Shown in pieces: positions 1-6,934 of a stretch of 33,502 bases of DNA (its first letter is position 1; every line of letters begins with the position of its first letter). The notes under the pieces were generated by a model that worked only from the letters and a program-made list of their open reading frames with translations, made no database searches and was not told the DNA's origin. This DNA is from CAZKSN01 sp964555585 (GTDB taxonomy: Bacteria > Bacillota_I > Bacilli_A > RF39 > UBA660). The stretch lies in contig CAZKSN010000010.1 in NCBI GenBank assembly GCA_964555585.1, positions 1-33,502 on the forward strand, given 5' to 3'. Position numbers and translations under genes: made by a program.

Positions 1-52
1 ACTACATTGTTACGGTAATGAAATGTGCGGACACTTAATATTTCCATTTATA

Positions 53-108
53 TTTTTTCGACAAAATATTTAAAAATTTATTGACATGTATTCTATCTGT
101 GATAAAAT
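53..108 (+). promoter_or_regulatory. Sigma-A-type promoter P1 with upstream conserved box
   Basis: A perfect -35 TTGACA (81-86) is followed after 16 bp by TAAAAT (103-108), preceded by GA as in GATAAAAT. About 10 bases upstream of the -35 is a box (53-74, core TCGACAAAATATTTAAA) that recurs in front of the paralogous gene at 2386. It would drive the 196-2120 operon. Positions 1-80 otherwise hold no gene I can support. Confidence 0.75.
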
Positions 109-195
109 TAGATTGTATATTAAGATAGAGAGTTTTATCGAGATGTACTTATGAACGTACTTAGAAATCACGTGTAAAAAGGGCATAGGTAAGAA

Positions 196-888
196 ATGAA
201 TAACAAATATTCTTTAAGTGCTAGTAAGGTAAAACGCAAGAATAAAATTGTGAAAATAGCCAAATTAGTTTTACTCATATTAGTATTATCTTTACTTATT
301 TTATATGTTGTAGCTAGTATTGTTTATAATAGCGGCAATTTTTCAGTAACACTTGATAAAAACTTATATCTGGAAAGAAACATAATAATTTATGACAATC
401 CGGATTATAAGGTGTTTAGATCAGAGTTATTTGCAAAAACCCTTGAGTATATTGATAATATTTCTTACAAGTGGCTACCAAACGATCTTAACGATCATAA
501 TGGTTCACATAATGGAGAAAATTATGTTGCGTATACATTCTATATTGAAAATCAAGGAAAATATGTATCTGACTACTGGTCTGAAATGATAATTGATAGT
601 GCTATAAAAAATGTCGATGAAGCTATTAGAATTAGAGTTTATAAGAATGGAGAAAACATTACTTATGCTAAACTGGCTAGTAATGGAAAACCAGAAAAAG
701 AAACAGTTGCTTTCAAATCAGATACACTCGTTAATTTAGAGCATGTTGAAAACTTTGCTCCCGGTGATATTGATAAGTATACAGTGGTAATATGGTTGGA
801 AGGTAATGACCCAGAATGTACTGATAATATTTTGGGTGGTGAAATTAAAATTCATATGGCTTTTAATTCAGAGTTTGTTGAAAACTAA
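196..888 (+). CDS. TasA/camelysin-like membrane-anchored surface protein
   Basis: A 230-residue protein with a lysine/arginine-rich N-terminus, one hydrophobic segment (about residues 22-44) and an extracellular domain. No TYAWF motif follows the hydrophobic segment; it reads ASIVYNSGNFSVTLD. The C-terminal part contains VIWLEGNDPECTDN followed by GGEIKIHM. The EGxD pattern recurs near the C-termini of the proteins at 906, 2386 and 3990 and is typical of SipW-associated TasA-like proteins (family knowledge). The ATG at 196 follows AGGTAAG at 187-193. It is first in an operon with the gene at 906 (gap 17 bases). It is probably a minor subunit or anchor of a surface fibre; this role is inferred. 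No enzymatic motif is visible. Confidence 0.7.
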   Translation: MNNKYSLSASKVKRKNKIVKIAKLVLLILVLSLLILYVVASIVYNSGNFSVTLDKNLYLERNIIIYDNPDYKVFRSELFAKTLEYIDNISYKWLPNDLNDHNGSHNGENYVAYTFYIENQGKYVSDYWSEMIIDSAIKNVDEAIRIRVYKNGENITYAKLASNGKPEKETVAFKSDTLVNLEHVENFAPGDIDKYTVVIWLEGNDPECTDNILGGEIKIHMAFNSEFVEN

Positions 889-905
889 AAAGGAGGAATA
901 TGTTT

Positions 906-2120
906 ATGCCAAAACAAAAGAGAACTCGTGCAAAGAAAATTAGAAATCTTGTAATTATATGTACTTTGCTTGCAGTTTCATTATCAGTATCAACCTATGC
1001 ATGGTTTATTGGTATGAGAACTGTTAACGTTTCAAGCTTTGATGTTGAAATTGCATCCACTGACAGTTTGTTATTATCATTGGATGGTGCAACTTGGAGT
1101 TCTACAGTAGCAATATCAGAAGATACATTAAATACAGTATCTTATTCTGGACACACAAATCGTTGGGGAGGAGATGGATTATTTCCGGTTTCATCAATAG
1201 GTGAAATGGATGTTGCAGCTTCAAGAATGATGCTATATGAAAAAGCTAGTTTAACAACTACACCTGGTGGTTATAGATTAATGGCCAGTAGGGTTAAAAA
1301 TTATGAAGAATTAGCAACTGAACAAGATGGATATGTTGTATTTGATCTATTCATTAAAAACTTTTCAGGAACACAATATATAACTAAATTGAATGAATTG
1401 GATGAAGAAGCAATATATTTAACAACTGATTCAGCAGTTACTATTGCAGCTGATGGAGTTGCAAATACCGGTATTGAAAATTCAGTAAGAGTAGCTTTTG
1501 CTCAAATAGGACGTGTTGCCGGAACTACAACAACTGCAGCTACAATCACAGGTATTGGATGTAATGATGATGGAAATGGTAACCCTTCTGTATTAGGTGC
1601 TGTAACCGGAATATGTAGAACAGCTCAAATTTGGGAACCAAATGATAAGGCTCATGTAGAAGCAGCTATAAGCTGGTATGATACATCTTGTGTAGCTAGA
1701 GTAAATGAAGATGTTACATTAGATTCTTCATATAATGGAGAATGTGGAACTATCGCTAATGGTACTGCTTATCCAACATATGTTGTAGGTGAAGATATCG
1801 CTTCTAGTGATAATGTGGATGTGTATGATGGTGAAGAATATAATACTTATGAATCAACTACAGAATTAGTTGCTTATCCTTTCTTTACCGATACTATGAA
1901 ATTAATGACTGGAACTACTCGTCCAACATTTATGACTTTAGCTCCAAACAGTATTACAAAAGTAAGAGTATATATATACATAGAAGGTCAGGATATAGAT
2001 AATTACGATTTCGCTTCAATAGGTAAGAAAATTTCTGTTCAATTTGGGTTCACTAAAGAAAGATATACTGAAGATGATATTGATTATGATGGACCACCTT
2101 TGACACCAGATGAAATTTAA
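906..2120 (+). CDS. SipW-type signal peptide, TasA-like surface protein (paralogue A)
   Basis: About 404 residues. The N-terminus is basic, then hydrophobic (14-30), then TYAWFIGMRTVNVSSFDVE. This is the layout of a SipW-dependent signal sequence followed by the first strand of a TasA-like fold. Near the C-terminus (about 353-385) lies VRVYIYIEGQDIDNYDFASI and then an FGFTKE segment. I chose ATG 906 rather than ATG 900 because AGGAGG (891-896) is 9 bases from 906 and only 3 from 900. Four internal cysteine-containing segments (GIGCN, GICRT, DTSCV, GECGT) may form disulphides. It ends acidic, with no sortase LPxTG motif. It is highly similar to the next gene, including runs identical at DNA level. 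Likely a main exported fibre subunit processed by a SipW peptidase of this locus (inference). Confidence 0.8.
   Translation: MPKQKRTRAKKIRNLVIICTLLAVSLSVSTYAWFIGMRTVNVSSFDVEIASTDSLLLSLDGATWSSTVAISEDTLNTVSYSGHTNRWGGDGLFPVSSIGEMDVAASRMMLYEKASLTTTPGGYRLMASRVKNYEELATEQDGYVVFDLFIKNFSGTQYITKLNELDEEAIYLTTDSAVTIAADGVANTGIENSVRVAFAQIGRVAGTTTTAATITGIGCNDDGNGNPSVLGAVTGICRTAQIWEPNDKAHVEAAISWYDTSCVARVNEDVTLDSSYNGECGTIANGTAYPTYVVGEDIASSDNVDVYDGEEYNTYESTTELVAYPFFTDTMKLMTGTTRPTFMTLAPNSITKVRVYIYIEGQDIDNYDFASIGKKISVQFGFTKERYTEDDIDYDGPPLTPDEI
989..1036 (+). repeat. Direct repeat with 2469-2516 (48 bp identical)
   Basis: The signal-peptide/TYAWF coding segment is base-for-base identical to 2469-2516 in the paralogous gene. 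The identity continues beyond it with scattered differences. It reflects tandem duplication or gene conversion. Confidence 0.85.
1908..1975 (+). repeat. Direct repeat with 3367-3434 (68 bp identical)
   Basis: The segment encoding TGTTRPTFMTLAPNSITKVR is identical at every base, including synonymous positions, to 3367-3434 in the next gene. Middle segments of the two genes differ more. Confidence 0.85.
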
Positions 2121-2166
2121 AAATTAATTGGCTAATGCATATTAGTATTTAATATAAAAATTGATT

Positions 2167-2198
2167 AAGAGTAACTTATATAGTTACTCTTTTTTTCT
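2167..2198 (+). terminator. Rho-independent terminator
   Basis: A perfect 10-bp stem AAGAGTAACT (2167-2176) / AGTTACTCTT (2182-2191) with loop TATAT is followed by a T tract. It ends the 196-2120 operon and isolates it from the next promoter. Confidence 0.9.
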
Positions 2199-2215
2199 TT
2201 TTAAATCATAAAACA

Positions 2216-2269
2216 TTTTTCGACAAAATATTTAAATTTTGTTGACAACTATGACAGTTATGATACAAT
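2216..2269 (+). promoter_or_regulatory. Sigma-A-type promoter P2, duplicate of P1
   Basis: TTGACA (2242-2247), 16-bp spacer, TACAAT (2264-2269). The upstream box at 2216-2236 repeats the box at 54-74. Spacing and the GATA lead into the -10 are the same as in P1. The two genes appear to have been duplicated together with their control region, or to share a regulator. Leader 2270-2338 also resembles that of P1 around GATAGAGA. Confidence 0.75.
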
Positions 2270-2338
2270 ATGAATGTATATATGATAGAGAACGATATCA
2301 TTATGTGTACGTGTTGAAAAAAAAGGGAGAGTGTTTAA

Positions 2339-2389
2339 ATGCCTAAACAGAAAACAAAAACACATAAGAAAGGAAAAATGTGTTTATGA
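2339..2389 (+). CDS. 16-residue leader ORF overlapping the next start
   Basis: ATG 2339 lies 7 bases after GGGAGAG and opens a frame MPKQKTKTHKKGKMCL that stops with TGA at 2387-2389. The stop overlaps ATG 2386 of the following gene as ATGA, the usual arrangement for translational coupling. The first residues match the start of the 906 gene (MPKQKRTRAKK). It could therefore be a relic of the duplicated gene's own start after a frameshift, or a working upstream ORF. No function can be assigned from sequence alone. Confidence 0.45.
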   Translation: MPKQKTKTHKKGKMCL

Positions 2390-3831
2390 CAAAACAAAAC
2401 AATAAAAATATTAAAAGAATAAGACGTCTGATAATTGTAACAACTTTAACAGCAATAGCAATAGCAACATCAACCTATGCATGGTTTATTGGTATGAGAA
2501 CTGTTAACGTTTCAAGTTTTGATGTTGAAATTGCATCTACTGACAGTTTGTTGTTATCATTGGATGGTGAAAACTGGGATACTACAGTTGCTATATCAAA
2601 ACTTACTTATGATACAGCGTCATATGATGAAAATACAAATAACTGGGCTGGAACGGGATTGTTTCCGGTTTCATCTGTAGGAGCTATGGATAGTACGGCT
2701 TCAAGAATGAAACTGTTTGAAAAAGCCAGTTTAACAACTACTGCCGGAGGTTATAGATTAATGGCCAGCCGTGTTCATAACTATGAAAGCGGAAATTCTG
2801 AACAGAATGGATATGTAGTGTTTGATTTGTTTATTAAAAACTTTTCAGGAACTCAATATTTAGATGCTTTAAATGTATTGGATGAAGAAGCTATATATTT
2901 AACAGTTGATTCTGAAGTTACTGTTGCTGAAAGTGGAGTTGCAAATACTGGTATTGAAAATTCAGTAAGAGTAGCATTTGCTCAAATAGGACGTGTTGCT
3001 GGTACTGAAACTGATGTGGATACAATTACAGGAATCTCTTGTACTTCAGATGATGATGTTAGAGGAATATGTAGAACAGCTCAAATTTGGGAGCCAAATG
3101 ATAAAGAACATGTTAATAATGCCATAAGCTGGTATGATACTTCATGTTTAAATAGAACAGGAGTAGATGTAACTAAAACAGCTTCATACACTGGAGACTG
3201 TGGTCAAGTTATTGATGGGTTTGCTTATCCTACTTATGCAGTAACTGATGATATTGCTTCATCAGATAATGTTGATATATATGATGGATCTGCATACAAT
3301 GGATATGCTGCTTCAGCTCCATTACTGACAGCTTATAATTATTTTACTGATACTGAGAAATTATTAACTGGAACTACTCGTCCAACATTTATGACTTTAG
3401 CTCCAAACAGTATTACAAAAGTAAGAGTATATATTTATATAGAAGGACAGGATATAGACAACTATGATTTTGCCTCAATAGGAAAAATGATTTCAGTTAA
3501 ATTCGGATTCACTAAAGAAAGATATACTGAAGATGATATTGATTACAATGGACCAGATCTTAATGAGGGTGATGGACCATCTGCAGCTGACTTAACAGCT
3601 CCTGTAATTTCATTAACAGGTTTAAATCCAACTAATGTAGTAGTAGGAGGAACTTATACTGAAGCCGGTGCAACTGCAACTGATAATGTTGATGAAGGAC
3701 CTATAACAGTTGAGATTTCTGGTACTGTTAATACATCAGTAATTGGAACTTATACAATAGTGTATAAAGCTACAGATACTGCTGGAAATGTAGGTACAAA
3801 GGTTAGAACCGTAAATGTAACTGCAGAATAA
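2386..3831 (+). CDS. SipW-type signal peptide, TasA-like protein with C-terminal Ig-like domain (paralogue B)
   Basis: About 481 residues. Residues 1-400 parallel the 906 product: basic start, hydrophobic 14-30, TYAWFIGMRTVNVSSFD at 30-46, and VRVYIYIEGQDIDNYDF near 350. Residues about 402-481 (TAPVISLTGLNPTNVVVGG ... GTYTIVYKATDTAGNVG) form an added bacterial Ig-like domain of the DUF5011 kind, often seen in adhesins and extracellular repeats (family knowledge). ATG 2386 overlaps the leader ORF stop. GTG 2380, six bases upstream and in frame, is the alternative start behind AAAGGA. It has its own promoter and terminator. Probably a fibre subunit variant carrying a spacer or binding module; that function is inferred. 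Confidence 0.8.
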   Translation: MTKQNNKNIKRIRRLIIVTTLTAIAIATSTYAWFIGMRTVNVSSFDVEIASTDSLLLSLDGENWDTTVAISKLTYDTASYDENTNNWAGTGLFPVSSVGAMDSTASRMKLFEKASLTTTAGGYRLMASRVHNYESGNSEQNGYVVFDLFIKNFSGTQYLDALNVLDEEAIYLTVDSEVTVAESGVANTGIENSVRVAFAQIGRVAGTETDVDTITGISCTSDDDVRGICRTAQIWEPNDKEHVNNAISWYDTSCLNRTGVDVTKTASYTGDCGQVIDGFAYPTYAVTDDIASSDNVDIYDGSAYNGYAASAPLLTAYNYFTDTEKLLTGTTRPTFMTLAPNSITKVRVYIYIEGQDIDNYDFASIGKMISVKFGFTKERYTEDDIDYNGPDLNEGDGPSAADLTAPVISLTGLNPTNVVVGGTYTEAGATATDNVDEGPITVEISGTVNTSVIGTYTIVYKATDTAGNVGTKVRTVNVTAE

Positions 3832-3899
3832 TTAACAATAATTAGTTGATAATTAATACTGACTAGTGGTTATGTTAATTCGTATATTTGTTAGATATA

Positions 3900-3933
3900 T
3901 TAAAGAGTAGTCATGTAGTTGGTTACTCTTTAA
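3900..3933 (+). terminator. Rho-independent terminator
   Basis: TTAAAGAGTA (3900-3909) pairs with TACTCTTTAA (3924-3933), extended inward by GTCA/TGGT with G-U pairs, loop TGTAGT. The T run is inside the 3' arm, followed by AT-rich sequence. The arms resemble those of the terminator at 2167. Confidence 0.7.
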
Positions 3934-3941
3934 TTATATTA

Positions 3942-3970
3942 TTAAGAGTGCCTTGCAAGTAACTTATAAT
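3942..3970 (+). promoter_or_regulatory. Possible weak promoter for 3990-6842 genes
   Basis: TATAAT (3965-3970) with a poor -35 TTAAGA (3942-3947) at 17 bp. The start would fall only about a dozen bases before the TTG start, so the leader would be very short. It lacks the box seen in P1 and P2. Confidence 0.35.
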
Positions 3971-3989
3971 CTGCAAAGGGGTGAGAGGC

Positions 3990-5039
3990 TTGAAACTATT
4001 TAAAAAGAATAAAAGCAATGAAGTTAAAAAAAGTAGAAAATACGATATATTATTGCTTATTACTTTTTTTACAGGTGTGTTATTAATATTTTCTTCTTAT
4101 GCATGGTTCTTTGCATCATTGAATGTTAAAGTGGAATTTTTCAATATGATAGTTTCAGATGAAAGTGGACTTTTTATATCATTGGACGGTGTTGAATTTA
4201 CCAGTTCAGTAATGATATCAAAAGATAGTTTGATAAAAGATTTAGAGACATTATATCCAAGTCATACTAATCAATGGGCTTCAGCCGGACTGATATCTGC
4301 ATCATCAAATGGAGTGAGTAATCCGAATAATAATACATTTGATATATTTGCAGCTTCCAAAATAAAGAAAAGATCTAAAACAGATACTAGAAGAAAGTTA
4401 GATACAATAAAAATAACTGAAGAGGAATCTAGTATATATAATATATTCATTTCTTTTGACATATTTCTTAAAAATGTGACAGGATCTCCAAAAAGTGATA
4501 ATCTGTTTTTAAATGATGGCACTTCTGTTTATATAAATAATGAAAATGTTATAGATGATTCTGATGGAACTATCAATTCTATTAGATTTGGATTTCTTAA
4601 AATGGGAAGTGTTTCAAATAAAGCGTCTGTAGAAGAAATTCAAAGTATTGGATGCGACAATGATTGTAAATCTATAATATATGAGCCTAACAGTAGGAAT
4701 CACTCTGAAGAATCAATTGAAAGAGCTTTAGCATATGGAGTAAATTTAGTTGATGGAGTATATTATCCGACATATGCAGTAATAGATGAAGGAGAATATT
4801 TAGAACTTGCTAATGGACAGAATGGATCAGATATCCCATTGGATACAGCCCACTTTAAACTACAGAATACTATGACTGATTTTAAAAAATCATTATTCCC
4901 GATTCCTAATGGAATTACAAAGGTAAGAATTTATGTATGGCTTGAGGGTCAGGATTTAGATAGTCTGGAAACTAAACCAAAAGGAGCAGATATTGCTATA
5001 GTTATAAACTTCTTGAAAGATTTAGCAGGATATGAATAA
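3990..5039 (+). CDS. SipW-type signal peptide, TasA-like surface protein (paralogue C)
   Basis: About 349 residues from TTG 3990. The ribosome site AAAGGGGTGAG (3975-3985) overlaps an in-frame GTG at 3981, which is too close to it to be used, so TTG is the likelier start. A basic N-terminus and hydrophobic stretch (about 19-36) lead to SSYAWFFASLNVKVEFFNM, then SGLFISLDGVEF, matching SLLLSLDGATW of paralogue A. Near the C-terminus VRIYVWLEGQDLDS matches the EGQD motif of the other copies. It is more diverged than A and B and lacks an Ig domain. It is followed closely by the 50-residue ORF (5054) and the helical protein (5199), so these three are probably co-expressed. Confidence 0.75.
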   Translation: MKLFKKNKSNEVKKSRKYDILLLITFFTGVLLIFSSYAWFFASLNVKVEFFNMIVSDESGLFISLDGVEFTSSVMISKDSLIKDLETLYPSHTNQWASAGLISASSNGVSNPNNNTFDIFAASKIKKRSKTDTRRKLDTIKITEEESSIYNIFISFDIFLKNVTGSPKSDNLFLNDGTSVYINNENVIDDSDGTINSIRFGFLKMGSVSNKASVEEIQSIGCDNDCKSIIYEPNSRNHSEESIERALAYGVNLVDGVYYPTYAVIDEGEYLELANGQNGSDIPLDTAHFKLQNTMTDFKKSLFPIPNGITKVRIYVWLEGQDLDSLETKPKGADIAIVINFLKDLAGYE

Positions 5040-5053
5040 TAAGGAGTAAAAAT

Positions 5054-5206
5054 ATGAAAAAACCAGAGAGTAAAGTAAATTTTGATATGTCTACACTTAC
5101 TTTAAGTGAATTAATAAAAGTTTATGAAAATGTTAACAACTTTTTATTGTTTTTAAATGAAAAAAAGATAGTGCAGGAAGAAAAGGGGGAAGAACCTAAT
5201 GAGTAA
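5054..5206 (+). CDS. 50-residue small acidic-tailed protein
   Basis: ATG 5054 follows AAGGAG (5041-5046) at 7 bases. The frame runs 50 codons to TAA 5204-5206 and overlaps the next gene's ATG (5199) by 8 bases. The product begins MKKPESKVNFDMSTLTLSEL and continues as a helix-forming stretch (LIKVYENVNNFLLFLNEKKI) with an acidic tail. It has no signal peptide, so it is probably cytoplasmic. Good ribosome site and overlap support a real gene. It could be an adaptor or a partner of the 5199 product; no family is recognised. Confidence 0.65.
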   Translation: MKKPESKVNFDMSTLTLSELIKVYENVNNFLLFLNEKKIVQEEKGEEPNE

Positions 5207-6842
5207 TTTTTTAAACTTTATTGAAGAAGACATTGAGGCTAAGAAAACTTTATTGACAACTTTACCTTTAAATACTAAAACAGACATTAAAAAATATAAT
5301 TTAAATATAGATAATATCGTTGATAAATATAATGAATATAAAGCAAGTGTTAAAAAATATATTGATACCAAGAGTAAATCTTTCAGTGTTAAGAAGACAG
5401 TTAATGCCAATTTGGACAATATAAATAAGTATATTGAAAATCTTGAGCATGTAAGATTTATTCTCAATCCGTCAAATACATACTTTGAAAAACATGGTTT
5501 TGATAATTTAATATATAAAATAAGTAATTATAAAGATTCTGATTTTAATGCTTTAAATGAGATAATCAGTCAGTTTCTGGATAAGTTTGAATTAGTAGGA
5601 ATAACTCTTTCAAATGATGAATTTGATTATACTTATTATGTTTATGAATTCATGACTTCTTTCTTAGAAGTTAGAAATAATAAAGAAGGAAACTATGATA
5701 AAGTATTGGAAATATTTGAAAAGATATATTGGTTAAATCCTGAAATAATTGAGCATATAGAGTTGAATTTTAGAAAATTAATTAAGAAATATCAAAGAAA
5801 ATTTAATAATTATGTTCAAGAATTACAGCAGGAAGTTAAAATAAAGAATAAAATACAGGATTACGAAGATTGCATTGAAAAATTAAAAGTTGCTTATGAA
5901 GAACTGAATAGTATAGATGAAGAGAGAATACCTGAGATAATTGAATTAGCTAAAACAGGTAATATAGAAATTAATAATTATTTTGAAGAAAGTAAAATAA
6001 GAACTTCAGCTTTCAGTTCTTTAGTAATAGATTTAGCTAAATTAGATGATAAAATTTTTATGGTTAAGTTTTATGATAATTTAAAAAAATTAAAAAGTAA
6101 TGTTGAAGAATTATATAACTATATAAAATTTACGCCTATTATAAGAGAATTTAAAATTGAATATGAAAAACAAATATCCAGTGATAATAAAAATTCTGAC
6201 AAAAATTTAAAAGCTATGGCAGGTGAAATCTCTAAAAAAGAATCAGCTTTAGATAGATTGAATAAGAGAATTTTCAGTGGAAGAATAAGCTTGTTTAAAT
6301 CAAAAAATACTGAGGTATTAAAAAGACTAAAAATGGAGTCTGTTAAGAAGGCAAAAGACTTATATGTTTTATACAGTGAATATGATAAAGAATATTTTAA
6401 AAGTAAAGTGCTTTCAATATTGAACAGCTCTATTACAATTCCGGAGTTATTTCATTTGTACTATAGTTTTGATTACTTTAAAAAAATGGTTATTAAAAAA
6501 GTATTTGGTATAAATGATTATAATGAAATAATAAAGTATAGTGACAGTTTTGATTTGTTCGCTATGAATCCTACCAATATTATAGTAAATGGAGTATTGG
6601 TATTTGAAGAAATAAATCTAGCCAGAATAATAGTAAATAAATATAGATTAGAGAATATAAATTTACTTGAAGAAAATCTTACTTTTGATGAGCTTAATCC
6701 TCTAATAGAAAAAATAAAATTAATATTAAGAATAAAAACCATTGAAGAGAGTGATGTTACAGTTGAAAAAATATGGTTTATGGTGCAGGTTGAAAAGTAT
6801 AATAAATTGGAAAATAAAAAAGAGGAAAATACTGAAAAATAA
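5199..6842 (+). CDS. Large cytoplasmic helical/coiled-coil protein, unknown function
   Basis: 547 residues, rich in K, E, N, I and L, with no signal peptide or membrane segment. Long helical stretches with heptad-like spacing occur around 195-260 (LIKKYQRKFNNYVQELQQEV, CIEKLKVAYEELNSIDEER) and 335-390. I recognise no catalytic motif or family. The ribosome site GGGGGAAGAA overlaps the preceding small ORF, so translation is probably coupled to it. The position right after an exported TasA-like protein suggests a cytoplasmic helper (chaperone, scaffold or regulator) of the surface system, which is inference only. AT content is like the neighbours, with no sign of foreign origin. Confidence 0.7.
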   Translation: MSNFLNFIEEDIEAKKTLLTTLPLNTKTDIKKYNLNIDNIVDKYNEYKASVKKYIDTKSKSFSVKKTVNANLDNINKYIENLEHVRFILNPSNTYFEKHGFDNLIYKISNYKDSDFNALNEIISQFLDKFELVGITLSNDEFDYTYYVYEFMTSFLEVRNNKEGNYDKVLEIFEKIYWLNPEIIEHIELNFRKLIKKYQRKFNNYVQELQQEVKIKNKIQDYEDCIEKLKVAYEELNSIDEERIPEIIELAKTGNIEINNYFEESKIRTSAFSSLVIDLAKLDDKIFMVKFYDNLKKLKSNVEELYNYIKFTPIIREFKIEYEKQISSDNKNSDKNLKAMAGEISKKESALDRLNKRIFSGRISLFKSKNTEVLKRLKMESVKKAKDLYVLYSEYDKEYFKSKVLSILNSSITIPELFHLYYSFDYFKKMVIKKVFGINDYNEIIKYSDSFDLFAMNPTNIIVNGVLVFEEINLARIIVNKYRLENINLLEENLTFDELNPLIEKIKLILRIKTIEESDVTVEKIWFMVQVEKYNKLENKKEENTEK

Positions 6843-6856
6843 AAGTATTTTTTTCT
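6835..6856 (+). terminator. Possible weak AT-only terminator
   Basis: AAAAATA (6835-6841) / TATTTTT (6846-6852), loop AAAG, running into further T residues. Without GC pairs the stem is weak. Confidence 0.3.
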
Positions 6857-6886
6857 TTATTTTTTATATAAAAAAATGTCGAATTA

Positions 6887-6895
6887 TGTTATAAT
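6887..6895 (+). promoter_or_regulatory. Extended -10 promoter (TGTTATAAT)
   Basis: TGTTATAAT at 6887-6895 is a perfect extended -10 (TGnTATAAT). No clear -35 is seen. The expected transcription start near 6902 argues against the ATG at 6908 and for the ATG at 6935. Confidence 0.55.
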
Positions 6896-6934
6896 TATAT
6901 TATATAAATGATGAATAATAAAGGAATGGTTATT

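Noticed and set aside
1..38. Possible 3' end of an upstream gene (frame ending YIVTVMKCADT, TAA at 36-38)
   Set aside because: Only 12 codons are visible, and a second frame is also open; too short to support.
121..195. Riboswitch or structured leader before the 196 gene
   Set aside because: Only a 4-bp GTAC/GTAC pairing was found and no known aptamer pattern.
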